DNA of 12,230 nt from Clostridiales bacterium (lineage in GTDB: Bacteria > Bacillota > Clostridia > Oscillospirales > Oscillospiraceae). Below the pieces are notes generated by a model. It was not told where the DNA came from, made no database searches, and worked only from the letters and a program-made list of their open reading frames with translations. The position numbers were made by a program, and so were the translations under genes. Shown here piece by piece: positions 5,433-12,097 of the stretch (positions are counted from its first letter, which is position 1; the number at the start of each line of letters is the position of its first letter). The stretch is from assembly GCA_003533405.1 (NCBI GenBank), contig DQDL01000126.1, positions 1-12,230 on the forward strand. Direction: 5' to 3'.

Positions 5433-6891
5433 GGCATTATTAGACGAAAAAGGGCGCAAGAGCTTACCCAATGTTCTGCTTGCAGCCGCAGAATGTGCGC
5501 CGTTATCGAAAACCGGCGGACTTGCCGATGTTGTCGGCACGCTGCCGAAGTCTCTAAGTGAGCTCGGGATCGACGCAAGGATAATAACTCCGTATCACCG
5601 CTGCATTAAGGATAAATACGCAGACAGGGTCGAGCATATGTTCGATTTTTATGTAAACCTCGGCTGGCGCACGCAGTATTGCGGTATAGAGCGGTTGGAG
5701 CTTGACGGCGTGTGCGTTTATTTGGTCGATAATGAGTTTTATTTCGGCGATAAAATTTATAAGGGCGGCTACGATGAGGGCGAGCAGTATGCCTTCTTCA
5801 CCCGTGCCGTTCTGGATGCGATACCGAACCTCGGCTTCATGCCCGATATCGTTCACTGTAACGACTGGCATACTGCCATGCTGCCCATGCTGGCAAAGAC
5901 GCAGTACGGCGATGTATACTCAAAGACCCGCTGGCTGCTGACGATACATAACATTGCATTTCAAGGCAAATTCGGCTTTGACTATGTTCAGGATCTGCTC
6001 GGCGTCGAGGATAAATACTATACGCCCGAGTTCATGGAGCTCAACGGCTGCGCAAGCTTCTTAAAGGCCGGCTGCGTGTTTGCAGACAGAATAAACACCG
6101 TGAGCCCCACCTATGCCGAGGAGATAAAGACCGCCTACTTCGGCGAGGGTCTTGAGGGCATTCTGAGCGCCAGGTCAAACGAGCTTTCGGGTATTATAAA
6201 CGGCATCGATGTAAAGACATTTAACCCCTTTACCGACCCTGCCATTGCGGCGAATTACCACAAGGGCAGATTAAGTGGCAAGAAGTTATGTAAACATACG
6301 CTTCAGGAGCTCACAGGTCTTGAGCAGCGTGAGGATGTGCCTGTCTTTGCGATGGTCACTCGCATGACCGAGCAAAAGGGCTTTGAGCTTGTCGAGTGCA
6401 TGATAGATGAGCTGATGCAGTATAATGACATGCAATTTATTGTACTCGGGACAGGTGATAAATGCTATGAGGATTTCATGCGCTCGGCCGAGAGCCGTTG
6501 GAAGGGTAGGCTTTGCGCCTATATTGGATATAACGAAGAGTTATCGCACAAGGTATATGCCGGTGCGGATTTTCTGCTCATGCCATCCCGCTTCGAGCCC
6601 TGCGGTCTGTCGCAGATGATCGCCATGCGATACGGCACGCTGCCCATCGTGCGTGAAACCGGTGGGCTTAAGGACTCGGTGCAGCCGTACAATAGATTTA
6701 CCGGCGAGGGCACAGGCTTTTCCTTTGCGGACTTTAATGCGCATGAGATGAAGGACGCAATGCTGCTCGCAATGGATTGCTATCACAGACCCGACACGAT
6801 GAAAGCACTTATCCGCCATGCCATGGAAGCCGATTTCAGCTTCACGAAGTCTGCCTGCGAGTATGCGAGGCTCTATCTATGGATGCTGTGA
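5410..6891 (+). CDS. glgA: Glycogen synthase (ADP-glucose type, GT5)
   Basis: Transfers glucose from a nucleotide sugar, normally ADP-glucose, to the non-reducing ends of glycogen; GT-B fold. The 493-residue protein has the substrate loop KTGGLADVVG (K34 onward), HCNDWHT at 149-155, TRMTEQKG with R318 and K323 for phosphate binding, and SRFEPCGLSQM with catalytic-site E396, followed by RETGGL. Length is typical for bacterial GlgA (about 475-490). The ATG at 5410 follows AAAGGA (5398-5403) with six bases between; a GTG at 5407 and an ATG at 5416 are alternatives. The start lies inside the end of glgB (23-nt overlap) and the end overlaps the next gene by 13 nt, so translation is probably coupled along the operon. 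Confidence 0.97.
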   Translation: MKMKKEFKALLDEKGRKSLPNVLLAAAECAPLSKTGGLADVVGTLPKSLSELGIDARIITPYHRCIKDKYADRVEHMFDFYVNLGWRTQYCGIERLELDGVCVYLVDNEFYFGDKIYKGGYDEGEQYAFFTRAVLDAIPNLGFMPDIVHCNDWHTAMLPMLAKTQYGDVYSKTRWLLTIHNIAFQGKFGFDYVQDLLGVEDKYYTPEFMELNGCASFLKAGCVFADRINTVSPTYAEEIKTAYFGEGLEGILSARSNELSGIINGIDVKTFNPFTDPAIAANYHKGRLSGKKLCKHTLQELTGLEQREDVPVFAMVTRMTEQKGFELVECMIDELMQYNDMQFIVLGTGDKCYEDFMRSAESRWKGRLCAYIGYNEELSHKVYAGADFLLMPSRFEPCGLSQMIAMRYGTLPIVRETGGLKDSVQPYNRFTGEGTGFSFADFNAHEMKDAMLLAMDCYHRPDTMKALIRHAMEADFSFTKSACEYARLYLWML

Positions 6892-9167
6892 CACGCATCG
6901 CAAAGACCTGCGGTGGCTATGACGAGCTTTGGTCGCACGACGGAAGGCTGAGCATCGCCTATCACGATGAGCGCAGCTATCAGCTGAGCTTCGACGGCCA
7001 AAATTGGTCTGTACTCGATGCTGCCGACAAGAACACCTGCACATATCTCATATGCTCAGCAGCAATAAATTACGCAGTCGAGCGGTGCAGAAACAGTGGA
7101 CTTTCGCTCGATTTTGTGCACGAATTTCTTCCAAAGGAGTGCAAAACGCTCATTCCGGCCGAGCTACTTCGTGTTTTGCTCGACGACTGCGGCTTGGGCA
7201 TTTACGATGCCTGCGCCATTGTTGTACGCTGCTTTGGAAGCGACAGCGCTGCGCCGGAAATCCCTTGGCTGCACAGTATTCAGCCGAGGACGGCGAACTT
7301 GCAGGCAGTGCTTAATAATGCGCTAAAAAGCTTCGGATTTGCGGTGCACGATGCATATGATGAAGCTTACCGCTCCCCTCTCGGCGCAGTCGAGGACGGC
7401 AGTGAAGTTAAGCTCTGTATCCACTGCTTCGGCGGGGTCAAGAGTGCAGCACTTTGCGTCTACGCCGACGGATACAGCGCAGAATACGACATGCAGCATG
7501 ACGGCGATTGCTTTTCCTGCGGCTTTGTGCCGGAGAAACCGGCGGCACTATGGTATCGCTTTAAGCTCTGCACCGAGAACGGTGAGCGCCGGCTTTGTGT
7601 GGGAAATGACGGACATTTTTCCGTTTTGAGCGACGCTGCAAATGACGGCTTTCGGCTCACGGTCTATAAGCGTGGATTCACTACGCCTGAGTGGTTTGCC
7701 GGACGCATCATGTATCAGATATTCCCCGACCGCTTCGGCTTTGAGGATGCAAGTGAGGGTATCGAATACCACAAAGCGCTCGGGCAGACGCCGGAGCTGC
7801 ACGGGAGTATCAACGAGCCCGTGCGATGGCTGCCACGCAGCTTTGAAAAAGACTACGCCCCCGATGATTTTTACGGCGGCAGCCTGCGTGGGATAACAAA
7901 AAAGCTCCCTTATCTAAAGGAGCTCGGTGTAGGCGTAATTTATCTAAATCCCATTTTCGAGGCTCGCAGCAACCACCGCTACGACACCTCCGATTACGGC
8001 AAGATCGACCCGATATTGGGTAATGAGCAGGATTATGTCAACCTATGTGCAAAGGCCGCACGACTCGGCATCTGCATTATAAACGACGGTGTTTTCTCGC
8101 ACACGGGTGCAGACAGCATCTATTTTAACCGTTACGGCAGCTACCCGACGCTCGGCGCTTATCAGAGCACACAGTCGCAATTCTACCCATGGTACGATTT
8201 TCGGCATTTCCCCGATGATTACCGCTGCTGGTGGAACTTTAGAGACCTGCCCGAGGTAAACGAGCAAAATGAATCATGGCAGGACTATATAATCGGCAGT
8301 GATGACAGCATCGTGCGCCGCTGGCTGAGGCTCGGTGCGTCCGGCTGGCGGATAGATGTTGCAGACGAGCTGCCGGACGAAGTGCTGAGCCTTATCCGTG
8401 ATGCAGCCAAGGCCGAAAAGCCCGACAGCGTCATAATCGGCGAGGTCTGGGAGGATGCCGTCATAAAAAACAGCTACGGCAAAATGCGAAACTATGCTCT
8501 CGGCTATTCGCTCGATTCGGTGATGAACTACCCCTTCCGCTCGGCGGTCATAGATTTTGCACTTGGTAAGAAAACCGCATTTGAGCTGCGGGACTTCCTG
8601 CTCGGGCAGCAGCACAACTACCCGCAGCCCATGTACCGCTGCCTTATGAATTTGCTCGGCTCGCACGATGTTGAGCGACTGCACACAGCGCTTGCGTTTG
8701 ACTACGATGTCAAAGCGCTTGACCGCCGGCAGCAGGCGGAGCTTACACTGACCGAGGAGCAGGCATTGCGGGCAACGAGGCTTCAAAGGCTTTGCGCCGC
8801 AATACAATACTGTGTTCCGGGCGTTCCCTGTCTGTACTACGGCGACGAGGAGTGTCTCGACGGCGGGCGTGATCCCTTTAACCGCAAACCGTTTGAGCCG
8901 TCAAATATCGGTTTACATAATTTTTATGCTCGACTCGGCGAGATACGCAGTTCCTCCCCTGCTCTGACGGGCGGCAGCATGCAAATTCTTACCCCGTCTG
9001 CGGATGTTTTCATCATCCTGCGGCAAGCAGGAAATGAGAAAATCGCTTGCGTTATCAACCGTTCCGACGATTATTACACTGTGCCGTTTAGCGGCACACC
9101 GCTTTTAGGCGGCTGCGAGGCAAATCTAGTTACGCCAATGTCGGTGGAGATTTTTAAGTTGACATAA
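6879..9167 (+). CDS. GH13 alpha-glucan hydrolase (neopullulanase/cyclomaltodextrinase-like) with unusual N-terminal domain
   Basis: A 762-residue, signal-less enzyme likely to hydrolyse maltodextrins or glycogen in the cytoplasm. From about 157 it follows the clostridial neopullulanase layout: a CBM34-like beta domain (DEAYRSPLGAV near 161-171), a GH13 barrel from about 270 (FAGRIMYQIFPDRF) and a C-terminal beta domain (about 695-762). Catalytic regions are complete: INDGVFSHTG (401-410, Ser where Asn is usual before His), GWRIDVADE with nucleophile D493, IIGEVWED with acid E522 and GSHDVER with D597. Residues 1-150 are not a normal GH13 part and resemble a degenerate stretch of glycogen phosphorylase. 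The ATG at 6879 follows GAGG at 6867-6870 with eight bases between, and overlaps glgA by 13 nt; a GTG at 6888 is the alternative. Exact substrate is not determinable from sequence. Confidence 0.88.
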   Translation: MDAVTRIAKTCGGYDELWSHDGRLSIAYHDERSYQLSFDGQNWSVLDAADKNTCTYLICSAAINYAVERCRNSGLSLDFVHEFLPKECKTLIPAELLRVLLDDCGLGIYDACAIVVRCFGSDSAAPEIPWLHSIQPRTANLQAVLNNALKSFGFAVHDAYDEAYRSPLGAVEDGSEVKLCIHCFGGVKSAALCVYADGYSAEYDMQHDGDCFSCGFVPEKPAALWYRFKLCTENGERRLCVGNDGHFSVLSDAANDGFRLTVYKRGFTTPEWFAGRIMYQIFPDRFGFEDASEGIEYHKALGQTPELHGSINEPVRWLPRSFEKDYAPDDFYGGSLRGITKKLPYLKELGVGVIYLNPIFEARSNHRYDTSDYGKIDPILGNEQDYVNLCAKAARLGICIINDGVFSHTGADSIYFNRYGSYPTLGAYQSTQSQFYPWYDFRHFPDDYRCWWNFRDLPEVNEQNESWQDYIIGSDDSIVRRWLRLGASGWRIDVADELPDEVLSLIRDAAKAEKPDSVIIGEVWEDAVIKNSYGKMRNYALGYSLDSVMNYPFRSAVIDFALGKKTAFELRDFLLGQQHNYPQPMYRCLMNLLGSHDVERLHTALAFDYDVKALDRRQQAELTLTEEQALRATRLQRLCAAIQYCVPGVPCLYYGDEECLDGGRDPFNRKPFEPSNIGLHNFYARLGEIRSSSPALTGGSMQILTPSADVFIILRQAGNEKIACVINRSDDYYTVPFSGTPLLGGCEANLVTPMSVEIFKLT

Positions 9168-9168
9168 C

Positions 9169-9198
9169 AAAACGCACGGTCTTTCGACCGTGCGTTTT
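9169..9198. terminator. Bidirectional intrinsic terminator between the glycogen operon and hsp20
   Basis: AAAACGCACGGTC and GACCGTGCGTTTT form a perfect 13-base-pair stem around loop TTTC. Because the stem has A4 and T4 at its base, it works as a terminator on either strand. It begins two bases after the glycogen operon's last stop codon and about 60 bases downstream of the convergent hsp20 stop. Confidence 0.9.
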
Positions 9199-9260
9199 GC
9201 ATAAGATAAGGGGATTGAAAAAGAGAGAGAGAATAAAAACATCTGATAACGGGATTAAGC

Positions 9261-9689
9261 TTATTTGATTTCGAGCCGTCTTGCTGCGGGGATTTCGGGC
9301 TCTTTCTTCGGCATTGTCAGGGTTAGCACACCGTCATTGTATGCGGCGGTGATGGCCTCGGTGTCGATGCCCTTGACATTGAAGCTGCGAGTGTATGAAC
9401 CGTAGTAACGCTCACGGCGGATGTAGCTGTCGGCGTTTTCTTCCTTTTCCTCACTCTTGTGCTCGGCGGTGATAGTCAGGCAATCCTTGTCGATATCAAC
9501 GCTGATGTCTTCCTTCTTGAATCCGGGAAGGTCGGCTTCAAGAATATACTTGCCGTCCTTTTCGGTGATGTCGGTGCGGAAAGCAGAGACATTGGTGTCA
9601 TCCCAAAAACTGCGGCTCATTTCTTCAAAATCACGGAACGGGTTATAAGCGGATACACGACGGTAACCAAAAGGCATAAGTTCAAACAT
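9261..9689 (-). CDS. Small heat shock protein, Hsp20/alpha-crystallin family
   Basis: An ATP-independent holdase that binds unfolding proteins. The 142-residue protein has a short N-terminal arm (MFELMPFGYRRVSAYNPFRD, about 1-35), an alpha-crystallin domain (about 36-128: FRTDITEKDGKYILEADLPG, ISVDIDKDCLTI, YGSYTRSFNVKGID, NDGVLTLTMPK) and a short C-terminal tail with an EIPAARRLEIK end, where a weak I-x-V/I-like anchor may sit. Length is typical for clostridial Hsp18-like proteins. The ATG at 9687-9689 follows a strong AGGAGG. A perfect CIRCE operator lies 134 bases upstream, indicating control by the HrcA repressor. It is a single-gene unit ending at a bidirectional terminator. Confidence 0.95.
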   Translation of the reverse strand: MFELMPFGYRRVSAYNPFRDFEEMSRSFWDDTNVSAFRTDITEKDGKYILEADLPGFKKEDISVDIDKDCLTITAEHKSEEKEENADSYIRRERYYGSYTRSFNVKGIDTEAITAAYNDGVLTLTMPKKEPEIPAARRLEIK

Positions 9690-9720
9690 AATCAGTACCT
9701 CCTAAATTATTGGCGAAAGC

Positions 9721-9744
9721 TATAAACTCGATTGCTCGTTTATA
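9721..9744 (-). repeat. Inverted repeat in the hsp20 leader
   Basis: TATAAAC at 9721-9727 and GTTTATA at 9738-9744 are perfect inverted arms with a ten-base spacer, located about 30 bases upstream of the hsp20 start. In RNA this is an AU-rich seven-base-pair stem upstream of the ribosome binding site and not covering it. It could be a stability element or a weak temperature-labile fold, or chance in AT-rich DNA. Confidence 0.35.
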
Positions 9745-9822
9745 ACTTTTGTTTCTTGTTGTATATAAAGTACCATAAAGATATGAACAAATATAGTGTT
9801 TTTTGTGAATAAAATGTAAACC

Positions 9823-9849
9823 TTAGCACTCTTGTTCTTAGAGTGCTAA
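9823..9849. promoter_or_regulatory. CIRCE operator (HrcA binding site)
   Basis: TTAGCACTC, nine bases, GAGTGCTAA: a perfect match to the CIRCE consensus, extended by CC/GG on the outside (9821-9851). HrcA binds CIRCE and represses heat shock genes at normal temperature. The next gene in the reading direction is hsp20 on the minus strand. Two candidate promoters flank it: TATAGT (minus strand, 9864-9869) just upstream, which would put CIRCE at the start of the transcript, or TTTACA abutting the downstream edge (9815-9820) with a poor -10 at 9792-9797. Confidence 0.95.
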
Positions 9850-9913
9850 GGTTTTGATCTTTCACTATACAACAAGCTCCCGTCAACTTTATTATGGCGG
9901 CAATGCTTGTTTT

Positions 9914-10570
9914 TTATTCGCCCTTTTTGTTGAGTGCCTTGTGTTTTATCAGCACATAAGCGACCAGAGCAAGCGCAACGACCGCAATGGCGACCGAGGT
10001 ATAGACTATCGCCGAGTTGTAGGTATTGCTCACGGTTATCGCCTGATCCGGACGCTGCGGGAGCTGGAGGGTCGGCGAAGGCGTGGGATCGGCGCTGCTC
10101 GGGGTCGGGGTCGGCGTGGGCTCGGGGGTCACAACAGGGTTTGCAATCATCGGATGGTCGGGTATCTCCGGCGGCATGACCGCAGCGGGGTTACCGTCGG
10201 CATCGACGAGGTCGGTCATCAGCACCCAGCCGGAGAAAAGCTCGGACTCATTGTCCTTTTCATGCTCAAGCTCGATGTTGACATGACCCCAAGGGACGCT
10301 TTCCATATAAGTCACACGGTACTCTACCGTGAGCTCGGTTTTATTCTTTACAAGCACATACTTGCCGTCGACATTGCACTCGGGCGTTTCCCAAACGACA
10401 ACATAGCCGGCTTCATTATACGCATAATAGCTTGCTCCGTCCGCTTCATGGTTGCTCGGGTCATCCCACGGGTCAGGCACAGGCTTTATCGTGAGGTCGG
10501 CAAAGGCCGACGCCGACATGAGCACCGTCACCGTCAAAGTAAGGGCGAGGCTAAGGATTTTCTTTTTCAT
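9914..10570 (-). CDS. Secreted, membrane-anchored protein with SH3-like region and Pro/Thr-rich stalk; function unknown
   Basis: A 218-residue protein not assigned to a named family. It has a Sec signal peptide (1-24: MKKK, hydrophobic core, cleavage after SAFA), an extracellular part of about 110 residues, a Pro/Thr-rich stalk (about 134-175, with TPEPTPTPTP), a transmembrane helix (about 187-208) and a basic cytoplasmic tail KHKALNKKGE. The outer part (about 55-122) has the spacing of an SH3-like beta barrel: GYVVVWETP, GKYVLVKNKTELTV, VPWGHVNIE, FSGWVLMTDL. Such modules often bind cell-wall peptides or glycans, but that is inference. The ATG at 10568-10570 follows AGGAGG at 10577-10582. 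It has its own extended -10 promoter between abgB and itself. Confidence 0.8.
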   Translation of the reverse strand: MKKKILSLALTLTVTVLMSASAFADLTIKPVPDPWDDPSNHEADGASYYAYNEAGYVVVWETPECNVDGKYVLVKNKTELTVEYRVTYMESVPWGHVNIELEHEKDNESELFSGWVLMTDLVDADGNPAAVMPPEIPDHPMIANPVVTPEPTPTPTPSSADPTPSPTLQLPQRPDQAITVSNTYNSAIVYTSVAIAVVALALVAYVLIKHKALNKKGE

Positions 10571-10606
10571 AAACTGCCTCCTGCGCTCAAACGCATGATT
10601 GGATGC

Positions 10607-10615
10607 ATTATAGCA
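10607..10615 (-). promoter_or_regulatory. Extended -10 promoter of the membrane-anchored protein gene
   Basis: Minus strand TGC-TATAAT is an extended -10 element (TGn plus a perfect TATAAT). The -35 region is AT-rich but poor. It lies about 37 bases upstream of the ATG and 38 bases after the abgB stop, so this gene can be expressed separately from abgB. No clear terminator was seen after abgB. Confidence 0.65.
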
Positions 10616-10652
10616 CAGAAAAATGCAAAATAAAAGACTATTTTTTGAACTG

Positions 10653-12092
10653 TTACAGTGCAATGGGTTTTGCGCCCGGCTCTATCGGGCAGACATATCC
10701 GCCTTTTGAGCGCTTTTCAAACTCCGCTTTGGCCTTGTTAAGCAGCTCCTCATCCTCAAAAAGGTCTATCGCCGCGGCGGCAAGCACCTTGCCTGCGCAC
10801 AGCATACCCTTGTATGCGATGCTCGTTTTGCCGCAGGCGACGGTCTGCCAAGTGTGGCCGGGCATACCGGCAGGCCATGTGACGACATTTATCTGCGAGG
10901 TCGGGGTCTGCCAGCTCACATCACCGACATCGGTGCTGCCGGGGATAAAGCCCAAGCAGGAGTATAGCGGCATGAGAAAGTCGTTTATGGGCTTTGTCAT
11001 GTTCTCGGTGAGCGCCTGCACCTGCTCGCCAATGTCATCGTCAAAGGCTGCGCCGATTCCCGGGGCTTTTGTCTCGGCAGGATAGGTTGCCTTGAGCTTT
11101 TGGGCAAAGTCCAGCTCCTCAGGGGTGTACTGCGGAACGCCGATCTCGGTAAAGTTATCGTACAGCAGCTTCTCTATCGTAAAGTTTGGCAGGAGTTCCG
11201 CCGTGCCATCGATGAAAACTCGCTCGAAGCTTGTCTCGGTCATGAGTGCTGCGCCCTCGGCGATCTTGTCTACACGCTTTTGAAGCTCAATGGACTGTCG
11301 CACCTTGTTTGCTCGCACCATGTACAGCACATCGGCCTCGGACTGCACCACATTCGGCGACACGCCGCCGGCGTTTGTTATTGCATAGTGGATGCGGCAG
11401 TCACTCGTCATGTGCTCACGCAAAAACTGCACGCCGACATTCATAAGCTCCACTGCGTCAAGTGCACTGCGGCCAAGCTCGGGGCAGTCTGCGGCGTGAG
11501 CCGGAATGCCCTTGAATTTATACAACACCTGTATGCTGGAGTTGTTTGTGCCGGTGTGTATCTCGTTCTCGGACGCAGGATGCCACGAAAGCGCAGCATC
11601 GAGCTTCGTCCACAGCCCGTCACGAGCCATGTACGCCTTACCGCTGCCGCCCTCCTCGCCCGGGCAGCCGAAGAATACGACCGTGCCCTCATGGCCGCTT
11701 TGTTGCAGATATTCTTTGACGGCAAACGCCGCCGCAAGCGAGCCTACACCGAGAAGATTATGACCGCAGCCGTGGCCGCAGCCATCGGGTACAACAGGCT
11801 GCTTTTCGGTCACGCCCGAGGCCTGCGAAAGGCCGGACAGAGCGTCAAATTCGCCCAAAATGCCGATAATGGGCTTTCCGCTGCCGAAAGATCCGCAGAA
11901 AGCGGTGTCGATGCCGCTGAGCTTTTCGGTAACGGTAAAGCCGTGCTCACGCAGCACCTTGCAGTAAAGCTCGGCGGCCTTGAACTCCTTGAGCGAGAGC
12001 TCGGGATTATCCCAAATTTCATTAGTTATGCTTTTGTAGAGCTCTGCCATAGAGTCAACGGACTCTATGGCTGCTTTTTTTATGTTATTCAT
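10653..12092 (-). CDS. abgB: M20 family amidohydrolase, AbgB-like (p-aminobenzoyl-glutamate utilisation subunit B type)
   Basis: A 479-residue zinc hydrolase, close in length to E. coli AbgB (about 481), which with AbgA cleaves p-aminobenzoyl-glutamate. Metal-site motifs of the M20 peptidases are present: DGCGHGCGHN (103-112), GEEGGSGKA with E146/E147, SWHP with H171, and MPGHTWQ with H413. GIPAHAA (195-201) and the long insertion to about 245 fit the dimerisation domain between two catalytic halves. STDVGDVSWQTP (386-397) is typical of the AbgB branch. No abgA is visible. The gene starts 5 nt after an amino-acid transporter ATPase gene, whose last codons contain its AAAGGTG ribosome binding site. 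The true substrate may be another N-acyl amino acid or dipeptide. Confidence 0.88.
   Translation of the reverse strand: MNNIKKAAIESVDSMAELYKSITNEIWDNPELSLKEFKAAELYCKVLREHGFTVTEKLSGIDTAFCGSFGSGKPIIGILGEFDALSGLSQASGVTEKQPVVPDGCGHGCGHNLLGVGSLAAAFAVKEYLQQSGHEGTVVFFGCPGEEGGSGKAYMARDGLWTKLDAALSWHPASENEIHTGTNNSSIQVLYKFKGIPAHAADCPELGRSALDAVELMNVGVQFLREHMTSDCRIHYAITNAGGVSPNVVQSEADVLYMVRANKVRQSIELQKRVDKIAEGAALMTETSFERVFIDGTAELLPNFTIEKLLYDNFTEIGVPQYTPEELDFAQKLKATYPAETKAPGIGAAFDDDIGEQVQALTENMTKPINDFLMPLYSCLGFIPGSTDVGDVSWQTPTSQINVVTWPAGMPGHTWQTVACGKTSIAYKGMLCAGKVLAAAAIDLFEDEELLNKAKAEFEKRSKGGYVCPIEPGAKPIAL
12046..12081 (+). repeat. Perfect inverted repeat with T-run inside the 5' end of abgB
   Basis: GCCATAGAGTC (12046-12056) and GACTCTATGGC (12061-12071) form a perfect 11-base-pair stem around AACG. 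On the plus strand three bases and seven T residues follow (12075-12081), the geometry of an intrinsic terminator. It lies in abgB codons about 8-16, antisense to that orientation. In abgB mRNA the same hairpin would sit about 21 bases after the start codon. Confidence 0.6.
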
Positions 12093-12097
12093 TTTAA

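Noticed and set aside
8274..8807. 177-residue minus-strand open frame inside the GH13 gene
   Set aside because: Antisense to the catalytic regions of a clear GH13 enzyme; no recognisable protein features.
9871..9915. AACAAGC...GCTTGTT inverted repeat followed by T-run on the plus strand
   Set aside because: Long irregular loop (27 bases), and no plus-strand gene precedes it after the 9169-9198 terminator. In the direction of the minus-strand gene it lacks a T-run, so I do not call it a terminator.
10080..10130. GGGTCGGGGTCGG-like repetition, considered as a tandem repeat or regulatory element
   Set aside because: It is explained by the Pro/Thr-rich stalk coding sequence of the membrane-anchored protein.
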